Below, piece after piece: positions 25,594-33,643 of a DNA stretch of 64,000 bases (within the stretch, counting starts at the first letter, position 1; every line of letters begins with the position of its first letter). The notes under the pieces were generated by a model. That model made no database searches and was not told the DNA's origin. It was given only the letters and a program-made list of their open reading frames with translations. This DNA comes from Thermosediminibacter oceani DSM 16646 (lineage in GTDB: Bacteria; Bacillota; Thermosediminibacteria; Thermosediminibacterales; Thermosediminibacteraceae). Made by a program: the position numbers and the translations under genes. The stretch covers positions 806,001-870,000 of the forward strand of contig NC_014377.1 of the NCBI RefSeq assembly GCF_000144645.1, given 5' to 3'.

Positions 25594-26178
25594 ATGTCTA
25601 ATCAGCAACCCCGTAGAGTTCCCCGGTCCTGTCCCACAGCATTTCAAGGACGATATACTGTTCAGCCCGGTGATACCTTTTTCAATATAGCTCAGATGTT
25701 CAGAACGCGCTTAGAGGCCCTTGCTGTAAATAACCCTCATATCACAAATCCCAATATTATAAACCCTGGTGATGTCCTTTGCGTGCCTGGTCTTATTCCT
25801 TACCCCTGTTGTATTGTTCTAAGGCCCGTATCTCAATTTCGGTTGCCCTTTGGATCAGGAGCAGTAGCTTTTATTAATTTTGCTCCTCAAGGTGGTCAAG
25901 CAGTGAGCTTTTTAGCAACCCTCCCCCAACCTTCCGCCTTTGGCAATTTTGATATCTATGTGGGTGAAATTTACATTCCTGACATTGGAGGATTTGGCAA
26001 TCAGTTGTTTCCGAATGATCAGGATCCGCCGACCTGGGCTACTAGAATAGATCTTCCTACTGCTGCAGCAATTGCACCTAACTCTAGAGTAGTAATACGT
26101 CCTGCTAATTCAAATACCGGCATATCCGGCGATATTATATTGGATGCAACGATTCGAGGCGGTAGCTGTCATTTGTAA
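25594..26178 (+). CDS. LysM-domain protein
   Basis: A 194-residue protein with one LysM peptidoglycan-binding domain at about residues 20-65 (RYTVQPGDTFFNIAQMF through INPGDVLCVPG), then a 125-residue beta-rich region with no recognised family. No signal peptide is visible, as in spore-coat LysM proteins such as SafA-type ones, so a spore or cell-wall role is possible but unproved. Codon use is clearly more A/T-rich than in its neighbours, which suggests recent acquisition. TGGAGGTTTAGTT precedes the ATG. It is not in an operon with either side. Confidence 0.8.
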   Translation: MSNQQPRRVPRSCPTAFQGRYTVQPGDTFFNIAQMFRTRLEALAVNNPHITNPNIINPGDVLCVPGLIPYPCCIVLRPVSQFRLPFGSGAVAFINFAPQGGQAVSFLATLPQPSAFGNFDIYVGEIYIPDIGGFGNQLFPNDQDPPTWATRIDLPTAAAIAPNSRVVIRPANSNTGISGDIILDATIRGGSCHL

Positions 26179-26292
26179 TTTTTATCTTTCCCGTGCTTTC
26201 CTTCATCTCGCACCGTATTCCCTCTGTGCAGCCGTCCCCGTGTACTCATGGCAAAGGATGAAAGCGGCCATTAAATGTGATAAAATAAAAAA

Positions 26293-26345
26293 GTGCCGAC
26301 GTGGAATACAGACGGTGGGAATCCGCCGAGTATCGGGGGAGTTGC
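26293..26345 (+). other. Possible structured leader upstream of the MobB-like gene
   Basis: The 5' region forms a compact nested fold: CGGTGG (26313-26318) with CCGCCG (26323-26328) around a GAAT loop, enclosed by CCGA (26296-26299) with TCGG (26333-26336). The ribosome site GGGGGAG follows directly. The GGTG..AATCC arrangement is reminiscent of part of a cobalamin riboswitch core, but most of that core is missing. I cannot place it in a known class. Confidence 0.35.
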
Positions 26346-26348
26346 TTT

Positions 26349-27077
26349 ATGAGAGTTTTTGCCATTTACTCTCCGGCAAGATCGGCAAAAAGCTTTCCTG
26401 TAACCGTGGAAATTGCCGGGGAACTGAAAAGACGAGGCTATACCGTTGGACTTATTAAGGCCGGGGATGATGCCGGCGTAGAAGCCGGCCCCTTCGAAGC
26501 AGTATCCCGGGCAAGCTCCGAAAGTACCGCAATTTACATAAATAGCGGATTTCGACTGGAGGAACTTCTACGTTTATACAGGCAGGACTACATAATACTC
26601 GAGGGCTTTGAGAGGGTTGCAGCCCCTAAAATTTTATGGGTGGAGGGGGAAGAAAACCTCATAGGCTCCGATGACCTGGTGTTTGCCGTAACCGGCCGCT
26701 TCCGAAAGGCTCCCTCTTGCTTTAACGGCCTACCCTTGGTAGAGGCGAAAGATATTAAACGGCTGGTGGACTTTGTAGAGGAAAAGGTCTTTGAAAAGCT
26801 GCCCGACATTGAGGGAGGGGGGTGCGGCCTTTGTGGAAGGGATTGCTACGGAATGGCGGCGGATATACTGAAAGGCCGGGCATCCAGGAAGGACTGTAAG
26901 AGTTCCGGTAAGGATTTAGTTGAAGTAAAAATAAACGGTAAGAAGCTGGATATGGTTCCCTTTGTCAGAAACATGGTGGCATCGGTTGTAAAAGGGGTGC
27001 TTTCTCCGCTGAAAGGCTTCGAAGAAGGAGAAATAGAGATCAAAATAAGAAACCCGGGGGAGGCTGGGGAATTTTAG
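26349..27077 (+). CDS. MobB-like protein with a C-terminal Fe-S domain
   Basis: A 242-residue protein. Residues 1-150 follow the MobB plan (molybdopterin-guanine dinucleotide biosynthesis accessory GTPase), including YIILEGFERVAAPKI, but the P-loop that should read GxxxSGKTT is SPARSAKSF, so nucleotide binding is doubtful. Residues 155-190 hold Cys159, 162, 166 and 183 in GCGLCGRDCYGMAADILKGRAS, like the [4Fe-4S] domain at the start of AcsC-type proteins. The chosen ATG has GGGGGAG upstream; an in-frame ATG at 26301 has none. The radical SAM gene starts two bases after the stop. Function unknown; a role in Mo/W cofactor or Fe-S assembly is conjecture. Confidence 0.7.
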   Translation: MRVFAIYSPARSAKSFPVTVEIAGELKRRGYTVGLIKAGDDAGVEAGPFEAVSRASSESTAIYINSGFRLEELLRLYRQDYIILEGFERVAAPKILWVEGEENLIGSDDLVFAVTGRFRKAPSCFNGLPLVEAKDIKRLVDFVEEKVFEKLPDIEGGGCGLCGRDCYGMAADILKGRASRKDCKSSGKDLVEVKINGKKLDMVPFVRNMVASVVKGVLSPLKGFEEGEIEIKIRNPGEAGEF

Positions 27078-27079
27078 AT

Positions 27080-27982
27080 ATGCTGGATATACTTGAGAAC
27101 TGCCGGCTTTGCCCGAGGAGCTGCGGAGTTAACCGCCTAAAGGGTGAGTGCGGGTTTTGCGGCGCTTCGGACAGGGTGGTGGTGGCAAAGGCCTTCGCCC
27201 ACCGGTGGGAAGAGCCGTGCATAAGCGGAGACAGCGGCTCGGGGACCGTATTTTTCTCGGGGTGCAACCTGAGATGCGTTTTTTGCCAGAATTACAGGAT
27301 AAGCCAGGAATGGTTCGGAAAAGCTGTCAGCGAAGACGACCTTGTGGAGATCTTTCTCAATCTCCAGGCAAAAGGAGTGCACAACATCAACCTGGTCACG
27401 CCGACGATATATACCCCGCAGCTGGCCGGCGCGCTGAAAAAAGCAAGGCAAAAAGGGCTTTTTATACCGGTGATATGGAATTCCAATTCCTACGAAAATC
27501 CGGAAGCTCTGAAGATATTGGAGGGACTGGTGGACGTATACCTCCCGGATATTAAATATTTCGACAGTGCCGCCGCCCGGAAGTATTCCGGAGCCGGTGA
27601 TTATTTCGATCGTGCGGCACCGGCGGTGCTGGAGATGTACCGGCAGGTGGGGGAGCCGGTATTTGACGATAAAGGTATTATAAAAAGAGGCCTTATTATA
27701 AGGCACCTGGTTCTACCCGGTCTGAAAGAAGATTCAAAGAAAATACTCGAATGGATAAAATCTAATCTACCCGGGGGTGTTTACGTCAGCCTCATGTCCC
27801 AGTACATGCCATGCTATAGAGCCGGGGAATTTCCCGAAATCAACAGGGTTCTTTCAATAGAGGAATACGAGGAAGTAATAGATTATTTTTTCGAACTGGG
27901 CCTTGAAAACGGATTTGCCCAGGAAGAAGGGGCGAATTCGGCAAAGTACGTACCGGATTTCGACCTGGAAGGAATTCCATAA
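27080..27982 (+). CDS. PflX-like radical SAM protein
   Basis: A 300-residue radical SAM enzyme of the COG1313 (PflX) type. The SAM-cluster cysteines are Cys62, Cys66 and Cys69 in GCNLRCVFCQN. An N-terminal cysteine-rich region (Cys8, 11, 15, 24, 27; CRLCPRSCGV, GECGFCG) could bind a further cluster. Relatives resemble glycyl-radical-enzyme activases, but no glycyl radical enzyme is in the window and the substrate is unknown. It is tightly coupled to the MobB-like gene (2-base gap) and followed by the M29 peptidase after 26 bases. Confidence 0.85.
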   Translation: MLDILENCRLCPRSCGVNRLKGECGFCGASDRVVVAKAFAHRWEEPCISGDSGSGTVFFSGCNLRCVFCQNYRISQEWFGKAVSEDDLVEIFLNLQAKGVHNINLVTPTIYTPQLAGALKKARQKGLFIPVIWNSNSYENPEALKILEGLVDVYLPDIKYFDSAAARKYSGAGDYFDRAAPAVLEMYRQVGEPVFDDKGIIKRGLIIRHLVLPGLKEDSKKILEWIKSNLPGGVYVSLMSQYMPCYRAGEFPEINRVLSIEEYEEVIDYFFELGLENGFAQEEGANSAKYVPDFDLEGIP

Positions 27983-28008
27983 GATACAAAAAGTAGGAGG
28001 GGTTTTTT

Positions 28009-29124
28009 ATGCGAGATCCCAGATACGAAAAACTTGCCCGGATTCTGATCCACTATTCGGTGGAGTTAAAAGAGGGGGAAAATATCCTGATTGAGGCCGG
28101 CCCCGGTGAAGCTCCTCTAGTGAAAGAACTGGTGCGGGAAATTTACAGGGTGGGAGGCAGGCCTTTCGTGTCACTGGCCATGCAGGAAATTCAAAGGGAG
28201 ATACTGATGAATTTGAGCGAAGAGGCTGCCGCGATGATGGCCCGTTACGATTCCGAGCGGATGAAAGATATGAACGCCTATATAGGAATCCGCGGCGGGG
28301 ACAATGTGGCGGAGCTTTCCGACGTGCCTCACGATAAAAAATCCCTTTACATGCAGCTTTACGTAAAACCCGTTCACGGGGATATAAGGGTACCCCGTAC
28401 CAAATGGTGTGTTTTAAGGTACCCCAATGCTTCCATGGCACAGCTGGCCGACACCAGCACGGAAGCCTTCGAGGATTTTTATTTTAAAGTGTGCTGCCTG
28501 GATTACGAAAAGATGTCAAAGGCCATGGACCCGTTGGTGGAGCTCATGAACAGGACTAAAAAGGTCCGGATAGTCGGCCCGGGCACCGACCTGGAATTTT
28601 CCATAGAGGGAATCAATGCGATAAAATGCGACGGTAAAAAGAATATCCCGGACGGTGAAATTTACACGGCACCCGTTCGAAATTCAGTAAACGGCTACAT
28701 AACTTATAACACTCCAGCGCTCTACCAGGGATATACTTTTGAAAATATAAGGTTTGAGTTTAAGGATGGTAAAATCATTAAGGCCACCGCCAACGATACC
28801 GAGCGGTTGAACAAGATCCTCGACACCGACGAAGGGGCAAGGTATATCGGTGAGTTTGCCATCGGTATAAATCCCCATATATTAAAGCCCATGAAGGACA
28901 CCCTTTTTGACGAGAAAATAGCGGGGAGCATCCACTTTACTCCCGGAAGGGCTTACGAGGAATGCGACAACGGTAACAAATCCGCCATTCACTGGGACCT
29001 GGTGTACATCCAAAGGCCCGAGTACGGTGGCGGAGAAATCTGGTTCGACGACGTGCTCGTGAGAAAAGACGGGCTTTTTGTGCCCGAGGAACTGCAGGGC
29101 CTCAACCCCGAAAACCTCGTCTAA
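28009..29124 (+). CDS. M29-family aminopeptidase
   Basis: A 371-residue metallopeptidase of family M29 (thermophilic aminopeptidase, AmpS/PepS). The N-terminal domain has HYSVELKEGENILIEAG; the metal-binding C-terminal domain shows GGIYTAP-like DGEIYTAPVRNSVNG, RYIGEFAIGINPH and AIHWDLVYI. These cytosolic enzymes remove N-terminal residues with two metal ions. In an amino-acid-fermenting organism a role in peptide use is natural. AGGAGGGGTTTTTT precedes the ATG. The stop overlaps by four bases the stop of the convergent DUF3006 gene, leaving no room for a separate terminator. Confidence 0.92.
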   Translation: MRDPRYEKLARILIHYSVELKEGENILIEAGPGEAPLVKELVREIYRVGGRPFVSLAMQEIQREILMNLSEEAAAMMARYDSERMKDMNAYIGIRGGDNVAELSDVPHDKKSLYMQLYVKPVHGDIRVPRTKWCVLRYPNASMAQLADTSTEAFEDFYFKVCCLDYEKMSKAMDPLVELMNRTKKVRIVGPGTDLEFSIEGINAIKCDGKKNIPDGEIYTAPVRNSVNGYITYNTPALYQGYTFENIRFEFKDGKIIKATANDTERLNKILDTDEGARYIGEFAIGINPHILKPMKDTLFDEKIAGSIHFTPGRAYEECDNGNKSAIHWDLVYIQRPEYGGGEIWFDDVLVRKDGLFVPEELQGLNPENLV

Positions 29125-29342
29125 TCTTCGAATAGGTTCCTTGCCATTTCTTCGATATCTCTTTTGCGGCGCCGGGTTTCCGGTTCGTCGATGGTTAGGT
29201 TTTCGAGGTCTATTACATCTCCTTCCCTGGCCTTTTCGGGAAGGAGATGTTTTTTTATGTTTACAATCTTTCCGTCCATGGTTTCAATGACGGCAACCTC
29301 GCCCTCAAAGCGGTCTATAACTCCCTTTTTGCCCATGACCAT
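29121..29342 (-). CDS. DUF3006-family small protein
   Basis: A 73-residue protein from the ATG at 29342, five bases after GGAGG. It has the DUF3006 pattern KGVIDRFEGEVAVIE followed by LPEKAREGDVIDL, a small beta-barrel-like domain of unknown function, and a basic helical tail. In many Firmicutes DUF3006 genes lie beside ComEC-like MBL hydrolases, as here, where the upstream MBL lipoprotein gene ends 12 bases before. A functional partnership is suspected but not shown. Confidence 0.85.
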   Translation of the reverse strand: MVMGKKGVIDRFEGEVAVIETMDGKIVNIKKHLLPEKAREGDVIDLENLTIDEPETRRRKRDIEEMARNLFED

Positions 29343-29354
29343 TTTCACCTCCGG

Positions 29355-30242
29355 TTACCTGGAAGTTGTTACTTTTATTGTGTTACCGTCGCTTTCCATT
29401 ATTACATGGCCGTTTTTGGCGGTAGTGTACACTATGACATTATATTTCCGCAGCCTTTCCAATGTTTCCCTGTGCGGGTGGCCGTAGTCGTTGTTCTTTC
29501 CGTAGCTTATCACCGCATAACGGGGCGACACTGATTTTAAAAATTCCGTGGAAGTGCTGGAACTGCTGCCGTGATGGCCCACCTTCAATACGTCGGCCTT
29601 TAAGTTGTATTTTTTCTTCAACATTTCCTGTTCGGAGAGCTTTTCAGCGTCACCGGTCAGGATAAAGGAGTTGTTTTTGTACGTTATTTTAAGCACGGCG
29701 CTGTAATTGTTTAACTCATCGTATCCTGTGCTGTTGGGAGCCAGAACCCGGATGTCGACATCCTCATCCAGTGATATGGTCATCCCGCCCTTTACGGGGG
29801 TAATTTTGAGCTTTTTGTCCGAGACTGCCTGCATGAAATCCCTGAAGGTCTTTGTAGTCGTGGTGACCCTGGGCATGTATATTTTGCCTATGTCAAAAGT
29901 ATGGATGACATCGTCCATGGCCCCGATGTGGTCCTCGTGGGGATGGGTGGCGACGACGGCGTCAATTCTTTTTATGCCCTTTTTCCTTATGTAATTTATA
30001 ACCGTTTTTGCGTCGTCGTTATTCCCGGCATCTACGAGCATGGTACTGCCCCCGGGGAATATTATAAAAATGCTGTCGGCCTGGCCTACGTCCAGGAAAT
30101 TCACCTCCAAAAATCCGCGGGAAGGGCCGGTTCCTTCCTGATCAAAGCCGCTTTCGACGGCACATCCCGGCAGGAAAGCTGCTATAAAGATGGCCAATAA
30201 AAGCAGAATAATTATTGGTTTGTTCCTAAAGGCTTTTTTCAT
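29355..30242 (-). CDS. ComEC-like metallo-beta-lactamase-fold lipoprotein
   Basis: A 295-residue protein with a lipoprotein signal (hydrophobic core, LPGC with Cys27) and one MBL domain resembling the C-terminal nuclease-like domain of ComEC/Rec2: NFLDVGQADSIFI, then THPHEDHIGAMD (HxHxDH), and later GHHGSSSSTSTEFLKS. It is expected to be anchored outside the membrane. Substrates could be extracellular nucleic acids or phosphodiesters. It forms a two-gene operon with DUF3006. No comEC pore domain is present. Confidence 0.88.
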   Translation of the reverse strand: MKKAFRNKPIIILLLLAIFIAAFLPGCAVESGFDQEGTGPSRGFLEVNFLDVGQADSIFIIFPGGSTMLVDAGNNDDAKTVINYIRKKGIKRIDAVVATHPHEDHIGAMDDVIHTFDIGKIYMPRVTTTTKTFRDFMQAVSDKKLKITPVKGGMTISLDEDVDIRVLAPNSTGYDELNNYSAVLKITYKNNSFILTGDAEKLSEQEMLKKKYNLKADVLKVGHHGSSSSTSTEFLKSVSPRYAVISYGKNNDYGHPHRETLERLRKYNVIVYTTAKNGHVIMESDGNTIKVTTSR

Positions 30243-30508
30243 GGCGTCATATCTCCTCCTGTTTTTTAGCGACTACGATATTTTAACAGATTTTATCCTT
30301 CAAGGGCAAGGCAGGAGTTTTCGGAAGTCGATCCAATCCTATCATTTATTTAAGTTATTCTTTGCTTAAGATACATATTACCGAAAACTAAAGATTTCCG
30401 GTAATCCACGGGCTATTTATTCAAATGACTATTTAGTTGTTGGAGTCAATCCTTAAAGATACTGCTAAAATATGGTGCTTACAAAAGATGGGTCTAGGTT
30501 TAAATATA
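30243..30508. other. Intergenic region, no gene seen
   Basis: About 270 bases between the MBL lipoprotein gene and the terminator of the DUF1540 gene. I see no coding frame. One short inverted repeat is present, ATTACCG (30377-30383) with CGGTAAT (30399-30405). A weak minus-strand promoter for the lipoprotein gene may lie near 30275-30310. Confidence 0.5.
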
Positions 30509-30541
30509 AAAACAAAAAAGAAGGGCTAAGGCATTAGCCCT
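30509..30541 (-). terminator. Terminator of the DUF1540 gene
   Basis: An 8-bp stem (30522-30529 with 30534-30541) with a 4-base loop, followed on the minus strand by a T-rich tract (30509-30519). Confidence 0.85.
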
Positions 30542-30560
30542 AACCCTTGATCCGGATTTG

Positions 30561-30758
30561 TTAATCCCAGCACGACCTGCCGTCGGTGGTTATACACGTT
30601 TTGCCCGCCTGATCGTCTTTTCTGGTATAAGCGTCGCAATAGGTGCCTTCTTTTGAGGTACAGGTGGGCCTGATTGCGTTGACCATCACGTTTTCGGCAC
30701 AGCATTCGCTGTTGTTATTATACTTACATGTGGTGACATTGCATTTAAGGTTGGGCAT
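30561..30758 (-). CDS. DUF1540 cysteine-rich small protein
   Basis: A 65-residue protein with the DUF1540 pattern CNVTTCKYNNNSECCAENV, followed by more cysteines (PTCTSKEGTYCDAY and two near the C-terminus), eight or nine in all, so metal binding is likely. The family is common in spore-forming Firmicutes; its function is unknown. The ATG at 30758 has GGAGGTGATTTT upstream. It is monocistronic with its own terminator and divergent from hprK. Confidence 0.88.
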   Translation of the reverse strand: MPNLKCNVTTCKYNNNSECCAENVMVNAIRPTCTSKEGTYCDAYTRKDDQAGKTCITTDGRSCWD

Positions 30759-30826
30759 AAAATCACCTCCGTATTAAATCTTTCTAATTACTAGTATTTC
30801 CACCAGGGAGGAATTCACTCTTTTTT

Positions 30827-30842
30827 GTAGAATTTATTCTAC
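30827..30842. promoter_or_regulatory. Palindrome next to the hprK ribosome site
   Basis: GTAGAAT-TT-ATTCTAC, a perfect 7-bp inverted repeat immediately before the GAGG of hprK, in the gap between the divergent DUF1540 and hprK genes. It could be an operator or a small mRNA hairpin. Confidence 0.45.
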
Positions 30843-30854
30843 GAGGTGCTAACT

Positions 30855-31781
30855 TTGCGCAAAATAAATTTAAGCAGAATCATTGATAAATTTGATCTGG
30901 AAACTTTAGTAAAGGTTGATAATTTACCTGATATCGACGTGATCGATCTTAACCGACCGGGGCTCGAGCTTGCCGGTTTCTTTGCCCATTTTGCTTTTGA
31001 GAGAATACAGATCCTCGGCATGACCGAGATCTCCTTTCTGAATAGCCTACCTCCGGATCTAAGGCGGGAACGCCTAGAGACGCTCCTTTCCTACAATTTG
31101 CCCTGCATTATTATCACGAGGAACTTGAACCCACCGGAGGAGCTCTTGAACCTGGCTGAAAAGTACGGCCGGTGTATATTAAGGACCCCGGAAGCTACCA
31201 CGAGGCTCATAAGCAAGTTGACCGATTTTCTGGAGAGCGAAATGGCTCCCATGACCACCGTCCACGGAGTGCTCATGGACATATACGGTGTGGGGGTGCT
31301 GCTCCTGGGGGAAAGCGGCATTGGGAAAAGTGAGACCGCTATAGAACTGATAAAACGCGGTCACCGGCTGGTAGCCGACGATGCGGTTGAGATAAAGCAG
31401 GTTGCAAAAAACGTCCTCATAGGTACGGCACCGGAAATTATACGCTATTACCTGGAAGTAAGAGGCCTGGGAATAATAGACGTTAAGACGGTATTCGGAG
31501 CTGGGGCGGTCAAGGACGATATAAGAATAGATATGGTGATCGAGCTGGTAGAGTGGGAAAAATATAAAGAAGGAGACCGGTTAGGTCTTCAGGACGAAAG
31601 AATGACTATTCTTGAATCCTCCATCCCCAAAAAGACCATTCCTATAAGACCGGGAAGAAATCTTGCCGCTATTATAGAGGTAGCGGCCATGGATCACAGG
31701 CTTAAAGCCATGGGTCATAATGCGGCCCTGATATTTACTCAGAAGTTATCCAGCAAAATACAGGAAGGAAAAAATGATTGA
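30855..31781 (+). CDS. hprK: HPr kinase/phosphorylase
   Basis: A 308-residue HprK/P that phosphorylates Ser46 of HPr with ATP or pyrophosphate and reverses the reaction, linking glycolytic state to carbon control. The P-loop is GESGIGKS; the HprK signature EVRGLGIIDVKTVFGAGAV and the C-terminal K3 region follow. I choose the TTG at 30855, seven bases after GAGG, giving MRKINLSRII; an in-frame GTG at 30846 overlaps the ribosome site. Its substrate HPr is encoded at 50556 with both His15 and Ser46. No lgt follows, unlike in Bacillus. Confidence 0.95.
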   Translation: MRKINLSRIIDKFDLETLVKVDNLPDIDVIDLNRPGLELAGFFAHFAFERIQILGMTEISFLNSLPPDLRRERLETLLSYNLPCIIITRNLNPPEELLNLAEKYGRCILRTPEATTRLISKLTDFLESEMAPMTTVHGVLMDIYGVGVLLLGESGIGKSETAIELIKRGHRLVADDAVEIKQVAKNVLIGTAPEIIRYYLEVRGLGIIDVKTVFGAGAVKDDIRIDMVIELVEWEKYKEGDRLGLQDERMTILESSIPKKTIPIRPGRNLAAIIEVAAMDHRLKAMGHNAALIFTQKLSSKIQEGKND

Positions 31782-31799
31782 TAAAAAGGAGGGAAAATT

Positions 31800-32855
31800 A
31801 TGCTAGATAAACTGGAAAATATTAGGCAGCTGGATAAATACGGCATGTTCGACCTTATTTACAACCTTGCCGACCAGTGCGAAGAAGCGGTTAAAATAGC
31901 CCGGGAATCGGTAAAAGGCCTAAGGTTTCACAACATCGTCAACGTGGTTATCACCGGTCTTGGCGGTTCCGCCATAGGCGGTGACCTGGTGAAGATGCTC
32001 GCCGGCGATAAGGCTAGCCTGCCCATTTTCGTTAATAGGGATTACACCCTGCCCTCGTTTGTGGATGAGAAGACGCTGGTGATAGCGTCCAGTTATTCGG
32101 GCAACACCGAAGAGACCCTTGCAGCTTACGATGAGGCCATGAAGAAAAAGGCTCGGCTTGTAGCCATAACCACTGGTGGCGAACTCAAGAAAAAGGCAAT
32201 GGCGGATGAAATTCCGGTGATTACGATACCGTCCGGCCTTCCGCCCCGCGCAGCTATCGGATATTCTTTCTTCCCGCTTCTGGTGCTTCTTGAAGAACTG
32301 GGCATTATCCATAACTGTGCCGTCCAGATACCCGGAGCCATCGAACTTCTGAGAAGGGTTAGGGATGAGCTGGCCCCGGAGGTCCCCGGGGATAAGAACC
32401 CGGCCAAAGCCCTTGCAAGAAAAATACACGGCAAACTGCCGGTAATATACGGTTCTCAGGGGGTAACCGATGCACTAGCGGTTCGCTGGAAGGGTCAGAT
32501 GAACGAAAACGGAAAACACCCGGCTTTTTACAACGTTTTTCCTGAACTGAATCACAACGAGATAATGGGATTTGAGGGCGATCCCCGGCTCCTTGCGGAA
32601 ATGGAAATAGTGATATTGAGGTCGCCCGAAGAAAACGACCGGGTGAAAAAGAGGATAGAAATCACTTCTAGTCTAATCCGAGATAAAGTCTCTGGAATCA
32701 ATGAAGTCTGGCCCGCCGGAGACACCCGGCTAGAAAGGATAATGTATCACGTGATTTACGGGGATTACGTAAGCGCTTACCTTGCAGTACTGAACGAAAA
32801 GGATCCGACGGAAATAGACTTCATCAATATATTAAAAGAGCGGATGAAGGGGTAA
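31800..32855 (+). CDS. Bifunctional phosphoglucose/phosphomannose isomerase
   Basis: A 351-residue SIS-domain isomerase of the archaeal/Crenarchaeota-like bifunctional PGI/PMI type. The sugar-phosphate loop is ASSYSGNTEETL, GGSAIGGDLVKML lies near the start, and LNHNEIMGFEG contains the conserved Glu and His. It interconverts fructose 6-phosphate with glucose 6-phosphate and mannose 6-phosphate. It lies 18 bases after hprK with AAGGAGGGAAAATT upstream, so they form an operon. The pairing with the phosphohexomutase at 14312 would support exopolysaccharide precursors. Confidence 0.92.
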   Translation: MLDKLENIRQLDKYGMFDLIYNLADQCEEAVKIARESVKGLRFHNIVNVVITGLGGSAIGGDLVKMLAGDKASLPIFVNRDYTLPSFVDEKTLVIASSYSGNTEETLAAYDEAMKKKARLVAITTGGELKKKAMADEIPVITIPSGLPPRAAIGYSFFPLLVLLEELGIIHNCAVQIPGAIELLRRVRDELAPEVPGDKNPAKALARKIHGKLPVIYGSQGVTDALAVRWKGQMNENGKHPAFYNVFPELNHNEIMGFEGDPRLLAEMEIVILRSPEENDRVKKRIEITSSLIRDKVSGINEVWPAGDTRLERIMYHVIYGDYVSAYLAVLNEKDPTEIDFINILKERMKG

Positions 32856-32876
32856 TACCTTGAAGGAGTGATCCTT

Positions 32877-33626
32877 TTGAAACTGGAAGTGGACACCCAC
32901 TGCCACACGGTCGCCAGCGGCCACGCTTACAGCACGGTTGTTGAAAATGCGAAAGCCGCATCTCAAAAAGGGCTTAGGATGATCGCCATAACTGACCACG
33001 GGCCTTCTATGCCGGGAGGCCCTCACCTTTACCACTTCGGCAACTTGAAGGTTTTGCCCAGGCAGATCGAAGGCGTATACATACTGAGAGGTGTCGAGGC
33101 TAACATCCTGGATTATGATGGCACCCTAGACCTGCCGGAAGGTTACCTACGGAACCTGGATATAGTTCTAGCCGGTTTTCATACCCATTGTTACCGTGGA
33201 GGTAATGTGGAAGAAAACACCCGGGCGGCCATTAACGCCATGAAAAACCCGTACGTCGATATACTGGTGCACCCGGGAAATCCTGAGTTCCCGATAGACA
33301 TCGATAAAGTAGTAGAAGCTTCCGTGGAATACGGGGTGCACATTGAAATAAACAACAGTTCCTTTACAGTAAGCCGGCGAGGAAGTGAACAAAACTGCAT
33401 GCTTATAGCCAGGAAAGCTGCAAGTTTAGGGGCAAAAATCGTTGTCGGCAGTGACGCACATATTTGCTTTGATGTGGGCAATTTCGATAAAGCCCTCCGG
33501 ATCATCCGGGAAGCCGGCGTTTCCGAGGAAAACGTTTTAAATACCTCGGCTGAGAAAGTATTAACTTATTTGAAGGCCAAGGGGAGAGAGATACTACCAA
33601 AACAGGACCCAGGCTCAAAAATGTAA
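32877..33626 (+). CDS. PHP-domain phosphoesterase (YcdX-like)
   Basis: A 249-residue PHP-domain protein. Metal ligands are seen in DTHCHTVASGHAYST, ITDHGPSMPGGPH, GVEANI, HTHCYRG, LVHPGNPEFP and GSDAH, the trinuclear-zinc pattern of YcdX-type phosphatases. The TTG at 32877 follows AAGGAG by seven bases; an in-frame GTG at 32868 overlaps it. It is part of the hprK-isomerase-PHP-dat run. A related protein is encoded at 46994, so the genome has at least two paralogues. The natural substrate is unknown. Confidence 0.88.
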   Translation: MKLEVDTHCHTVASGHAYSTVVENAKAASQKGLRMIAITDHGPSMPGGPHLYHFGNLKVLPRQIEGVYILRGVEANILDYDGTLDLPEGYLRNLDIVLAGFHTHCYRGGNVEENTRAAINAMKNPYVDILVHPGNPEFPIDIDKVVEASVEYGVHIEINNSSFTVSRRGSEQNCMLIARKAASLGAKIVVGSDAHICFDVGNFDKALRIIREAGVSEENVLNTSAEKVLTYLKAKGREILPKQDPGSKM

Positions 33627-33643
33627 TCAAGGGGGTTTTCATT

